This document shows, piece by piece, positions 9,591-17,377 of a DNA stretch of 64,000 nt. This DNA is from Clostridium_S neuense (lineage in GTDB: Bacteria > Bacillota > Clostridia > Clostridiales > Clostridiaceae). How positions within the stretch are numbered: the first letter of the stretch is position 1; the number at the start of each line of letters is the position of its first letter. The notes under the pieces were generated by a model. It made no database searches, was not told the DNA's origin, and was given only the letters and a program-made list of their open reading frames with translations. The stretch covers positions 1 to 64,000 of the forward strand of contig NZ_JBJIAA010000006.1 of NCBI RefSeq assembly GCF_045310695.1, written 5' to 3'. The position numbers and the translations under genes were made by a program.

Positions 9591-10895
9591 TTATAAGTCT
9601 TTTAATATGCCTATCTTTTTTAGTTTTTCTATACCCTTATTTAAATATTTAGCAGCTTCCACATCGCTCCCATTATCAATGTAATGTTTTCCCATAATCA
9701 AAGAAATTTCAGCCGTTTCTTTATCTAACCCCATATTCTCAGCATATTTTAGTGAAGCAAACAATATGTTTTCTGCTTCAACAAAATTCTTATTCATAAG
9801 ATTAACCCTGTATATAAGCATGTAATATTTAAGCATATCTGATGGATCACTACTATCAACAACTTCTCCTATTTCATCAAGTACTTTTTGTGAATTCTCT
9901 GTATCTTTAAGTTTTATATAATTTTCGCAAATATTACCCAAAGTTTCTATTAGAGCATGTCCTTTACTTTTGCTTCTAATTTCCTTAGCCCTTTTAAGAT
10001 GTTCAAACGACTCTTCTATATTTTCAAATTCAGCAAATAACTTTCCTAGATTATTTTCAATTTCACCTACAAGCATATTTTCATCATTTTCTTTAAAGAC
10101 TTTTAGAGACTTTTTTGAGTACATTATTGCATTATCAATATCACCTTTTTCACAATACTGCTTAGATAAAAGGATTAGAGTTTTTGCATATTCTTTTTTA
10201 TTTTCAAGTTGATTAAATTTCTCCTTCGCAAGCATACAATAATTAATGGATTTATCTATTTCATCCATTTTAAAATATATCATAGCCATAGAATAATATA
10301 TTTCTCCTATCAAAAAATCATTGCTTATACTATTATTATTAAATACTTGTTCTGCTTGTTCAAAATAGCTGCAAGAAGAATTATATGCTTTTAAATAAAA
10401 AGTAATCTTCCCAAGTTTTATAAATGTATTTACAATTTGTTCGTGACAGTTCAACTTTATAAATATAACATTCGATGAAAGGAAATACTGTTGTGCTAAT
10501 CCTAGTTCTTTTTTGCTCATATTAATACATCCATGCAGATATAAAATCTCAGCTTTCCTATACTCATTCTTATAGTTTTCCGCATAATACATAGCCTTTT
10601 CAAGATATCCCTCTGCTTCCTCATATTCATCATTCAGTATATACGCTTCTGCAGTATTTTCATAATAAGTACAAATCTTTTCTGCTTGTGTTTCTTCTGT
10701 TTCCATTAGATACTCTACTGAAGTATTAAGCGTACTGGCAAGATATTCAAGCAAATCCATACTTGGATTCGATTTGCCTGATTCAACAAGACTTATCTGT
10801 CCTGGTGTTATCCTATCTCCTGCTAAATCCTTAAGAGTCATACCGAGTTGTTTTCTTCTAGTCTTTATTTTTTCTCCTAATGATAATATCTCCAT
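9591..10895 (-). CDS. HTH-XRE / TPR transcriptional regulator (RRNPP-like)
   Basis: First gene of a two-gene tandem. An XRE helix-turn-helix (residues 8-62, GMTLKDLAGDRITPGQISLV) is followed by about nine TPR-like helical hairpins to residue 434, including KAMYYAENYKNEYRKAEILY and KKEYAKTLILLSKQYCEKGD. It is a DNA-binding regulator, presumably with a peptide- or protein-responsive TPR domain. The ATG at 10895 follows AAGGAAG, and an extended -10 promoter lies about 100 bp upstream. It shares the start motif and organisation of the downstream paralogue but has diverged strongly in the TPR part. Confidence 0.85.
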   Translation of the reverse strand: MEILSLGEKIKTRRKQLGMTLKDLAGDRITPGQISLVESGKSNPSMDLLEYLASTLNTSVEYLMETEETQAEKICTYYENTAEAYILNDEYEEAEGYLEKAMYYAENYKNEYRKAEILYLHGCINMSKKELGLAQQYFLSSNVIFIKLNCHEQIVNTFIKLGKITFYLKAYNSSCSYFEQAEQVFNNNSISNDFLIGEIYYSMAMIYFKMDEIDKSINYCMLAKEKFNQLENKKEYAKTLILLSKQYCEKGDIDNAIMYSKKSLKVFKENDENMLVGEIENNLGKLFAEFENIEESFEHLKRAKEIRSKSKGHALIETLGNICENYIKLKDTENSQKVLDEIGEVVDSSDPSDMLKYYMLIYRVNLMNKNFVEAENILFASLKYAENMGLDKETAEISLIMGKHYIDNGSDVEAAKYLNKGIEKLKKIGILKDL

Positions 10896-10996
10896 AATAT
10901 ATCTTCCTTTGCCATATGTATTTAAAAGTTGTCTAAATAATTTACATTTAAACCCAAGTTATTTATATAAAGTTTATTTTTTTCTACTTTTACTTA

Positions 10997-11005
10997 ATTA
11001 TAGCA
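10997..11005 (-). promoter_or_regulatory. Extended -10 promoter of the HTH-TPR pair
   Basis: Minus strand TGCTATAAT (TG-N-TATAAT) with a TTGCTC at 19-bp distance. It lies about 100 bp before the first ATG. Confidence 0.5.
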
Positions 11006-11044
11006 TATTTCTTTTAGTAAAGAGCAAAAATTAATGATTTTTTT

Positions 11045-11085
11045 AATGAAATTCAAGATAACGTTTAGTTACCTTGAATTTCATT
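11045..11085. repeat. Inverted repeat downstream of the YtxH-like gene
   Basis: AATGAAATTCAAG / CTTGAATTTCATT, 13 bp per arm with a 15-nt centre. It lies 3' of the small gene ending at 11139 and may end its transcript, although the T run on the minus strand is poor. Confidence 0.45.
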
Positions 11086-11138
11086 TTACTACTTAAATAT
11101 CTTTATTAAAATTATCAAATTAAATGATTAAATTCGAC

Positions 11139-11309
11139 TTATTTATTCCAGCTTTTCATAGAATCCATCAAGTCTTCAGCTGTATTTCTTATAATTCTAC
11201 CTGATCTACCAAATCTTCTTCTTGTATTCCAGCTTAGCTGTGGCATTATTAACATACCTGCAACTGCACCAATTACAGCCCCTGCTGTCATTCCTCTTAA
11301 AAATCTCAT
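11139..11309 (-). CDS. YtxH-like small glycine-zipper membrane protein, 56 aa
   Basis: A short protein with one membrane segment (GMTAGAVIGAVAGMLIMP) followed by a basic, amphipathic helix rich in Arg, as in YtxH/general-stress small proteins. Biochemical role is unknown. A longer reading from 11360 lacks a ribosome binding site. AAGGAGT at 11318-11324, 8-9 nt before the ATG at 11309, sets the start. It is divergently placed relative to nothing close; the DUF1232 gene lies immediately upstream on the same strand (70 bp). Confidence 0.7.
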   Translation of the reverse strand: MRFLRGMTAGAVIGAVAGMLIMPQLSWNTRRRFGRSGRIIRNTAEDLMDSMKSWNK

Positions 11310-11378
11310 TATAACACACTCCTTACATATAAAATTTAAATCTACATATATAGTGTGCATTTTTTTTTTTATTAAACA

Positions 11379-12320
11379 TTATTTTTTATTACTTTTACGC
11401 TTCATAGATGCTATATACTTTAAAATTTTAATAGCATTGCCTGTCCCAATATTATTAAATATAAATTTAGTTCCATCCTTAATTTTGCAAATTATATCCT
11501 TATTTCCTTGCCAATTTTCAATTATAATTTTTTCAGGAACTTCATTTACAATTCTATCTAAAACAAAAAATGTTAGACTTATATCATCTACTTGTCCCAA
11601 AACTGGTATAATTTCAGCTATTATCTGAACAGGCGATGCCAAATACGCAATTGTTCCTGCTATTATAACTTTCGTTTTCATTTCAACTCTATTATCCTTC
11701 AATAGCCTTCCAAGTAAAACTATTAAATCTGGTAAAATCATAAAATACTCAGCAAATTTTTCATATTTTTTAGGAATTTTACTACATATATTCTTTCTTA
11801 TTTTTGTATATCCATCAACTATCTTCCTTACCTTCTCATCGCTATCTTCTTTATGTATACTTTCAATTTCTTTTTCTTTTGTATATATTAAATTTTCAAC
11901 TTCAACTTCTAAATATCCTTTGTGTGATTTTATATAATTAACCTTAAAATATATAAATGGAATTATTTTTGATAAAATATCTATGTCTATATACAAATTA
12001 TCTTTTTTTAAATCAATACCAATATCTTTTAATATATTAGTAACTTTATTAATAAGATAAGTTAATATGTCAATACTCACCCTTACTTTTGCTACTTTTA
12101 TACTTAATATTTTCGCCATAACGATATTGTTTTTTACCGATCCAAATCCTAATTTAACTTGAAATGGAATTTTTATGCCCTTACTATATGTACCATATAC
12201 TGTTAGAATATCACCAATGGATATTTGTTGTATGCTTAATTCTTTAACATCAACATACTCCTCAATTATTTGCAGAATGTCATTTTCGCTTATTTTTACT
12301 ATGACGCTTGATATCTTCAT
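11379..12320 (-). CDS. DUF1232 (YkvA-like) domain protein
   Basis: 313 aa. Residues 1-190 form a beta-rich region without a family I recognise. The C-terminal part carries the DUF1232 signature AYLASPVQIIAEIIPVLGQV followed by DD, a short membrane-associated hairpin. The end is Lys/Arg-rich. Function of the family is unknown; members sit at the membrane. The ATG at 12320 follows AGGGGGAAGG. It is divergent from ftsH, with a 170-bp shared upstream region. Confidence 0.75.
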   Translation of the reverse strand: MKISSVIVKISENDILQIIEEYVDVKELSIQQISIGDILTVYGTYSKGIKIPFQVKLGFGSVKNNIVMAKILSIKVAKVRVSIDILTYLINKVTNILKDIGIDLKKDNLYIDIDILSKIIPFIYFKVNYIKSHKGYLEVEVENLIYTKEKEIESIHKEDSDEKVRKIVDGYTKIRKNICSKIPKKYEKFAEYFMILPDLIVLLGRLLKDNRVEMKTKVIIAGTIAYLASPVQIIAEIIPVLGQVDDISLTFFVLDRIVNEVPEKIIIENWQGNKDIICKIKDGTKFIFNNIGTGNAIKILKYIASMKRKSNKK

Positions 12321-12424
12321 GACCTTCCCCCTAACAAAATTTTCATTGCCTCAATAAAAGTATAAGTTTATAACTTCAATTAGTAAAGCCTATATTGCAA
12401 TGATGTTTTTACTCTATTTTCCAA

Positions 12425-12454
12425 TAGACATAAGCGTATTTGTGAGTATATAAT
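12425..12454 (+). promoter_or_regulatory. Sigma-A promoter of the ftsH paralogue
   Basis: TAGACA (12425-12430), 18-bp spacer, TATAAT (12449-12454), about 37 bp before the ftsH ATG. Confidence 0.55.
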
Positions 12455-12490
12455 GTATTATGTAAACCAAACTTGTGCGGAGGTGCGCTT

Positions 12491-14239
12491 ATGAAATTCT
12501 TCAAAAACAAATATATGCTTATACCTTTATTTGTTTCTATACTTTCTGTTTTTTTAATAGTAATATCTAATGTTTATTATAAAAATAACAATTATGTAAA
12601 CTATTCTAAGTTCCAAAATGATATAGCTAGCAAAAAAATTTCTAAAGTTTATTTAACAAATTCGCCAAATATAACTGTTAAACTAAAAAATGGAACTACT
12701 TATATTACAGATAATCCGAGAAACTTAATATTTAAAGAGACTTTATTAAATTCTGGAATTGAAGTTTCAGAACAAGCTCCCGTATATGTTATAGATGTAA
12801 TTCCAACTATTACTTTAGCTTTATCGGTACTAACACTCATAGCTGTTTTCATAAAATCATCTAAACTAACTTCAAAAAAAGTATTTGCTGTAGATAATCT
12901 TAACGCTGATGAAGTAAAAGATATTAATGTAAACTTTGAAAATGTAGCTGGTAATGAAGAAGCAAAAGAAAATGTAAAGGATGTTATTGATTTTTTAAAA
13001 AGTCCAGAAAAATATTATTCCTATGGTGCAAGAATGCCAAAAGGAATAATACTATATGGAGAACCTGGAACTGGTAAAACACTGCTTGCAAAAGCTGTAG
13101 CTGGTGAGGCTAATGTACCTTTCTATGCTATGTCTGGTTCAGATTTTGTGCAAGTTTATGTTGGAGTTGGAGCTAGTAGAATAAGACAATTATTTAAAAA
13201 AGCAAGACTTCATGGACGAGCTGTTATCTTCATAGATGAAATAGATGCAATAGGTAAAAAAAGGGATGGAGGAAAATCTGGTGGTTCAGAAGAAAGAGAT
13301 CAAACTTTAAATGCTTTACTTACAGAAATGTCAGGTTTTAATGAGAAACAAGGTATAGTCATTATTGCAGCAACAAACAGACTCGATATACTTGATTCAG
13401 CTCTTTTAAGACCTGGAAGATTTGATAGACATATAGAAGTCACCTTGCCAGACATATCGGCTAGAAAAAAAATACTAACACTCCATATGAAAAATAAGCC
13501 TATAAATAATATAGATTTAGATGATCTTGCAAGAAAAACAGCATATTTTTCAGGAGCCAAACTTGAAAACCTAGTAAATGAAGCCGCTATTCTTGCCTGT
13601 AAGGAAAATAGTAAGTACATTGAAAATATTCACTTTGAAAAAGCCTTCTCAATAGTTATTGCTGGACATGAAAAAATAAATAGAGATTATATAAGCATTA
13701 ATGATAAGAAAATAACAGCTTATCATGAAGTTGGACATTCTATTGTTTCTTTAAAGCTTCTTCCAGAAGAAAAAATATCAAAGGTAACTATAATTCCAAG
13801 CACAAAAGGGGCCGGTGGATATACTTTAAGTGTTCCACAGGATAAAATGTACCAAAATAAAGATTATATAATAAAAAGAATAATGGTTTTACTTGGCGGA
13901 CGTGCTGCCGAAGAAATTATTTTTGGAAAGAAGAATGTAACTACAGGGGCCTATAACGATCTAAAACAAAGCACAAATATGATCACAAACATGATTACAA
14001 AATACGGTATGGGTACAAGCTTAGGTCTTTTAAACATTGATGAGTTATACGAAATTAACTATTCTGTATCAAATTTAGTTATAGAAGAATGTAAAACAAC
14101 TGTAGAAAATTTATATAATAAGACAAAAGATTTATTACTTGAAAATAGAGATTTATTAGAGGATTTTACAAATACTCTACTTGAAAATGAAACTATGTAT
14201 GACGATGATATAAAAAAATTATTACAAAAGCAATCATAA
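12491..14239 (+). CDS. ftsH: FtsH-family AAA+ membrane metalloprotease
   Basis: Membrane-anchored ATP-dependent zinc protease. Transmembrane helices lie at residues 9-27 and 101-121, flanking a short extracytoplasmic domain. Walker A GEPGTGKT is at 190-197, Walker B is VIFIDEID, and the second region of homology ends in RPGRFDRH. The zinc site is H412EVGH with Asp490 as likely third ligand. At 582 aa it is shorter than housekeeping FtsH (600-650 aa) and lacks the usual acidic C-terminal tail, so it may be a secondary paralogue. A TTG at 12473 lies upstream of GGAGGTG (12479-12485), which sets the ATG at 12491. Confidence 0.93.
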   Translation: MKFFKNKYMLIPLFVSILSVFLIVISNVYYKNNNYVNYSKFQNDIASKKISKVYLTNSPNITVKLKNGTTYITDNPRNLIFKETLLNSGIEVSEQAPVYVIDVIPTITLALSVLTLIAVFIKSSKLTSKKVFAVDNLNADEVKDINVNFENVAGNEEAKENVKDVIDFLKSPEKYYSYGARMPKGIILYGEPGTGKTLLAKAVAGEANVPFYAMSGSDFVQVYVGVGASRIRQLFKKARLHGRAVIFIDEIDAIGKKRDGGKSGGSEERDQTLNALLTEMSGFNEKQGIVIIAATNRLDILDSALLRPGRFDRHIEVTLPDISARKKILTLHMKNKPINNIDLDDLARKTAYFSGAKLENLVNEAAILACKENSKYIENIHFEKAFSIVIAGHEKINRDYISINDKKITAYHEVGHSIVSLKLLPEEKISKVTIIPSTKGAGGYTLSVPQDKMYQNKDYIIKRIMVLLGGRAAEEIIFGKKNVTTGAYNDLKQSTNMITNMITKYGMGTSLGLLNIDELYEINYSVSNLVIEECKTTVENLYNKTKDLLLENRDLLEDFTNTLLENETMYDDDIKKLLQKQS

Positions 14240-14260
14240 CCACCAGCTAAGTTGGTGGTT
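14238..14260 (+). terminator. Hairpin at the ftsH stop codon
   Basis: AACCACCA-GCTAAGT-TGGTGGTT starts on the last base of the stop codon. There are only a few T residues after it, so termination may need the following hairpins. Confidence 0.5.
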
Positions 14261-14264
14261 TACT

Positions 14265-14295
14265 CAGCTAGTAACAACAATGTTGTTACTAGCTG
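14265..14295. repeat. Perfect 31-bp palindrome after ftsH
   Basis: 15-bp arms (CAGCTAGTAACAACA and its exact complement) around a single A. It is not followed by a T run, so it is probably not a simple terminator. The rest of the gap to 14390 shows nothing recognisable. Confidence 0.6.
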
Positions 14296-14390
14296 GACTG
14301 AAAATATGCTCCAACCTATCATATATAGCAAAATATATTCGTTACATATGGTTAATATGTGAATAAGCAAATTAATTAGCTAAAAATTAT

Positions 14391-14434
14391 ATTCAGTTAG
14401 GCTTTAGTATATTCTTTTTAAAGCTTAACTGAAT
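14391..14434. repeat. Long inverted repeat between ftsH and the tandem array
   Basis: ATTCAGTTAGGCTTTA (14391-14406) and TAAAGCTTAACTGAAT (14419-14434) pair with one mismatch around a 12-nt loop, followed by A/T-rich sequence. It may be a terminator or a remnant of a repeat element. Confidence 0.5.
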
Positions 14435-14550
14435 TATTATTATCCCTTAAAATTTCACCTTATATTTTAATCATACAATAAAATATTTTCTATATGATTA
14501 TTAAAGAACTTTAACTCTACTCTTTATAGATATCATTTTCATAAATAAGG

Positions 14551-14865
14551 ATAATGGGCTTACGCCCAAGCCCCGCGGCCTTGCTTTCTATTTATCTTTT
14601 AGTTTCTGCCGTTGCTAAAAGAGTGCTTTTTTTGGGTTATAGAAGGATAATGGGCTTACGCCCAAGCCCCGCGGCCTTGCTTTTTATTTATCCTTTGGTT
14701 TCTGCCGTTGCTAGAAGAGTGCTTTTTTTGGGTTATAGAAGGATAATGGGCTTACGCCCAAGCCCCGCGGCCTTGCTTTTTATTTATCCTTTGGTTTCTG
14801 CCGTTGCTAGAAGAGTGCTTTTTTTGGGTTATAGAAGGATAATGGGCTTACGCCCAAGCCCCGCG
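14551..14865. repeat. 96-bp tandem repeat array, three units plus a partial fourth
   Basis: Units start at 14551, 14647 and 14743; a truncated one starts at 14839 and stops after the GC-rich core. Each unit holds a hairpin TGGGC-TTAC-GCCCA, then AGCCCCGCGG and a T-rich tract. Units 2 and 3 are almost identical; unit 1 differs at a few bases. The array is much more GC-rich at its core than its surroundings. Because 96 is a multiple of three, reading frames stay open through it on the plus strand. The partial unit overlaps the 3' end of the rhomboid gene. Confidence 0.9.
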
Positions 14866-15822
14866 TTTGTTTACTCCTATAATGGCGGATATTATGATTC
14901 CACTTATAAGACCACCTATGTGAGCAAAATTATCTATATTAGTCATGCTTACTCCTATAAAAATATTTAAAACTATTACAGCTATTATATTTACAAAAAG
15001 TTCTTTACCAATTCTATTCTTAAACCTAAAGGAGAACACTAATACAGCTCCAAGCACACCAAAAATTGCACCAGATGCACCAATAGATATAGCATCACTA
15101 AACAAAAAGCTCACGTACGAAGATATTATTCCAGACAAAAAATATATAAAAACATATTTAATTCTACCATAAACTTTTTCAACCATATAACCAACACAAT
15201 ATAGTGAATACATATTTGAGGCTATATGTATTATACTTCCATGCAGAAACATACAGGTTATAAATCTATAGTATTGTCCAGACATAATAAGCTCGTTATT
15301 CTTAGCTCCTAGTGTATTTAAAACATTAATATCCATAGTAAATGGGTTTCCTGAAAGAACAGAAGAAATAACATACATAATCAAGTTTAATAAAATAATG
15401 CTCCAAGTAACCCAATAGTTATTATCTTTACTAGTACTTTCTATATCACTTATAAATTCCTGCAGCAGCATGCCTATATTTGATACTGTACTGTCACAAT
15501 ATACAATTTTTTTAGTATTCTCATCTATTAAAATACTTTTGCCTTGAATATCATTTAGACAATCATTTAATTTACCATTGGTAAAAATCACCTTTATTAC
15601 AAATTCATTTCCAATATCTTTTAAAGTACCATATGAACAAATTGAATCACCTATTTTATCAGTATTATCAATATCTGAAAAAATTATATAGTATTTTAAA
15701 CTATTACTTTCAAATACTATAGACCAAAAACTTACATTTTCTATATGATTTTTAAATTCTATTAATTTGCCACCACAACTGCTGCATAACCTTTCAACTA
15801 AATACTTTTGAAACTTATCCAT
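14848..15822 (-). CDS. Rhomboid family intramembrane serine protease
   Basis: Residues 1-140 form a soluble N-terminal region. Six or seven membrane helices follow. The family residues are HGSIIHIASNMYSL (TM2 His/Asn motif), catalytic Ser250 in GASGAIFG and catalytic His301 in AHIGG. It cleaves membrane-spanning substrates; the substrate is unknown. The last residues RGAWA and the stop codon are encoded by the partial repeat unit at 14839-14865, so the native C-terminus was altered by the array. The ATG at 15822 follows AAGGAGAG. It lies 18 bp after the upstream gene, probably co-transcribed. Confidence 0.9.
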   Translation of the reverse strand: MDKFQKYLVERLCSSCGGKLIEFKNHIENVSFWSIVFESNSLKYYIIFSDIDNTDKIGDSICSYGTLKDIGNEFVIKVIFTNGKLNDCLNDIQGKSILIDENTKKIVYCDSTVSNIGMLLQEFISDIESTSKDNNYWVTWSIILLNLIMYVISSVLSGNPFTMDINVLNTLGAKNNELIMSGQYYRFITCMFLHGSIIHIASNMYSLYCVGYMVEKVYGRIKYVFIYFLSGIISSYVSFLFSDAISIGASGAIFGVLGAVLVFSFRFKNRIGKELFVNIIAVIVLNIFIGVSMTNIDNFAHIGGLISGIIISAIIGVNKRGAWA

Positions 15823-15840
15823 TTACTCTCCTTAAAAATT

Positions 15841-16239
15841 CTAAATATAATCTTCTTTTTTATCCTTCATAACACTAAATATCCTTTTCAGCTCATTATT
15901 TATTAAAGTGCATAAAAGATTTATTTTCTTTCCCATTTCTTCGTAATCATCTATATAATCAAATTCTGCACACCACGTAGGATTATATTCATCATCCACA
16001 TCTATAATATGGAAACCCTTCGATGAAAAAACACTCTCATCCATAAGGTCATAAGCTGCACTATACTCCCAATCCTCAACATCAACCTTAGTATCAAAAA
16101 AAGCAACTACCTTTTCTCCATTATAATATAGCTTTTTTATGTATTCAGCTCCTTCATTTACAACATAGCTTCCTAACTCTCTTATAAAAACCTTGCCCTC
16201 TTTATCTTTTTCCATTAAAACTAAAGATGAAAAATCCAA
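15841..16239 (-). CDS. Hypothetical protein, about 132 aa
   Basis: I do not recognise it. It is an acidic soluble alpha/beta protein with clusters such as DVDDEYNPTW and DYIDDYEEM, and no membrane segment. An upstream TTG at 16260 has no ribosome binding site. AAAGGGTGG (16248-16256) fits the TTG at 16239, 8 nt downstream; the longer reading would add seven residues. It lies directly before the rhomboid gene (18 bp), suggesting one transcript and perhaps a shared role. Confidence 0.6.
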   Translation of the reverse strand: MDFSSLVLMEKDKEGKVFIRELGSYVVNEGAEYIKKLYYNGEKVVAFFDTKVDVEDWEYSAAYDLMDESVFSSKGFHIIDVDDEYNPTWCAEFDYIDDYEEMGKKINLLCTLINNELKRIFSVMKDKKEDYI

Positions 16240-16332
16240 ATAAAAAACCACCCTTTCCAATATATTGCTATTGCAAATTAGCGTTATAAATTATATAATT
16301 ATTTTGTAATTTTTTCCATAGGAGTTGTTAAA

Positions 16333-16683
16333 ATGCGTAAAATTAAATTTAGGTACATTATAGCTGCAATAGTATTGTTTCTAGCTATAGTATGTATACA
16401 TCATACAATATTAATACAAAAATGCAGTGATATAACATATGCAGCAGATTATTATACAACTACTGGAATTTTTAATAAATACAAATTGTATAAAATAGAT
16501 TCTTATTATATAAAGTTCTCCGACGGTCATGAGTCAACTTTAGTAATCACAGGAATTAAAAAAACTCCGCCTCACAGTGTTGTTAGCTATGAATTAACTC
16601 TTATAAAAAGCAAATCAGGCATATGGAAAATGAAAAACATAAAGGAAGTTCCATATAAAGATACGAACTTTAGCACAGAATAA
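16333..16683 (+). CDS. Hypothetical exported or membrane-anchored protein, 116 aa
   Basis: An N-terminal basic stretch (MRKIKFR) and one hydrophobic helix (residues 8-25) form a signal anchor. A small beta-rich outer domain of about 85 residues follows, with repeated YYTTTG and SYELTLI strands. There is no lipobox. The family is not recognised. The ATG at 16333 follows AGGAG. It is divergent from the gene at 15841 and convergent with the Fur-family gene, 7 bp away. Confidence 0.6.
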   Translation: MRKIKFRYIIAAIVLFLAIVCIHHTILIQKCSDITYAADYYTTTGIFNKYKLYKIDSYYIKFSDGHESTLVITGIKKTPPHSVVSYELTLIKSKSGIWKMKNIKEVPYKDTNFSTE

Positions 16684-16690
16684 ATTTATT

Positions 16691-17116
16691 TTATAGCTTA
16701 TTGGTGTGCTTACTTATACATTCTTTACACATTGCTTTTAATTTTAATTCATGATCTACTAAAACGAAGCCCGTTTCATTTTTTATTAATTCCTCAATTT
16801 GAGTCATAGGACAATCTATTTCTATCTCTTTATGACAAATGCAGCATGTTAAAATATGCTTATGATTGTGACATTTTACCTTGTACCTATACTTTCCATC
16901 TCCAAGGTCAACCTTATCTAAAATATTATTTTGCTCAAATAGATCTATAGTTCTATATACAGTAGATAAATCCATATTGAGTCCACAATTTTTACAGTAG
17001 TCATATATTTCTTGAACATTTAGCACCTTATCTGATTTGTTTAAAATGTCTAAAATTTTAATCCTACCTTTAGTAATCTTTATATTCTTATTTCGCAAAT
17101 AATTTTTCCATTCCAT
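16691..17116 (-). CDS. Fur-family metal- or peroxide-responsive repressor
   Basis: An N-terminal winged helix (about residues 10-80, with DLSTVYRTIDLFEQNNILDK, the family DNA-recognition region) is followed by a C-terminal dimerisation and metal domain. Histidines in CHNHKHIL and the structural zinc pairs CCIC and CKEC are present. Fur, PerR and Zur cannot be separated by eye; the order and histidine pattern favour Fur/PerR. 141 aa is typical. The ATG at 17116 follows AAGGTGATG. A Fur box was not identified in its own upstream region. Confidence 0.88.
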   Translation of the reverse strand: MEWKNYLRNKNIKITKGRIKILDILNKSDKVLNVQEIYDYCKNCGLNMDLSTVYRTIDLFEQNNILDKVDLGDGKYRYKVKCHNHKHILTCCICHKEIEIDCPMTQIEELIKNETGFVLVDHELKLKAMCKECISKHTNKL

Positions 17117-17315
17117 TATTTATTACATCACCTTAATATAATTTATAATATATTTTTAATTATAGCATAAATATTATTCTCTTAGTAAACTTTTAAGCTA
17201 TAAATATAGATATCAAATACAAATTTCCGTTTCATATTTTTATTAATTTTCACTAAAATAATGTCGAATTTTTGGTTGATATGCACATTTTTTTTGTATT
17301 ATTATATCAAAAGTA

Positions 17316-17323
17316 GCCGATAA
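17316..17323 (+). promoter_or_regulatory. Sigma-D (sigma-28) type -10 before the chemoreceptor
   Basis: GCCGATAA, the exact flagellar/chemotaxis sigma-28 -10 consensus, about 55 bp before the chemoreceptor ATG. The expected -35 (TAAA, 15 bp upstream) is poor: TATT is seen. The gap 17117-17377 holds nothing else clear. Confidence 0.5.
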
Positions 17324-17377
17324 TGTTTAAATCGTTTTCATTGTATTGTACTATATATTATAAAGGGGGAGGTATAA

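Noticed and set aside
14551..14865. CRISPR array
   Set aside because: The whole 96-bp unit is repeated with no variable spacers, and there are no cas genes.
14554..14970. 138-codon plus-strand frame with 32-residue repeats (MGLRPSPAALL units)
   Set aside because: It exists because the 96-bp repeats contain no stop in this frame. It has only a weak AAGG upstream, no family resemblance, and overlaps the rhomboid gene on the other strand.
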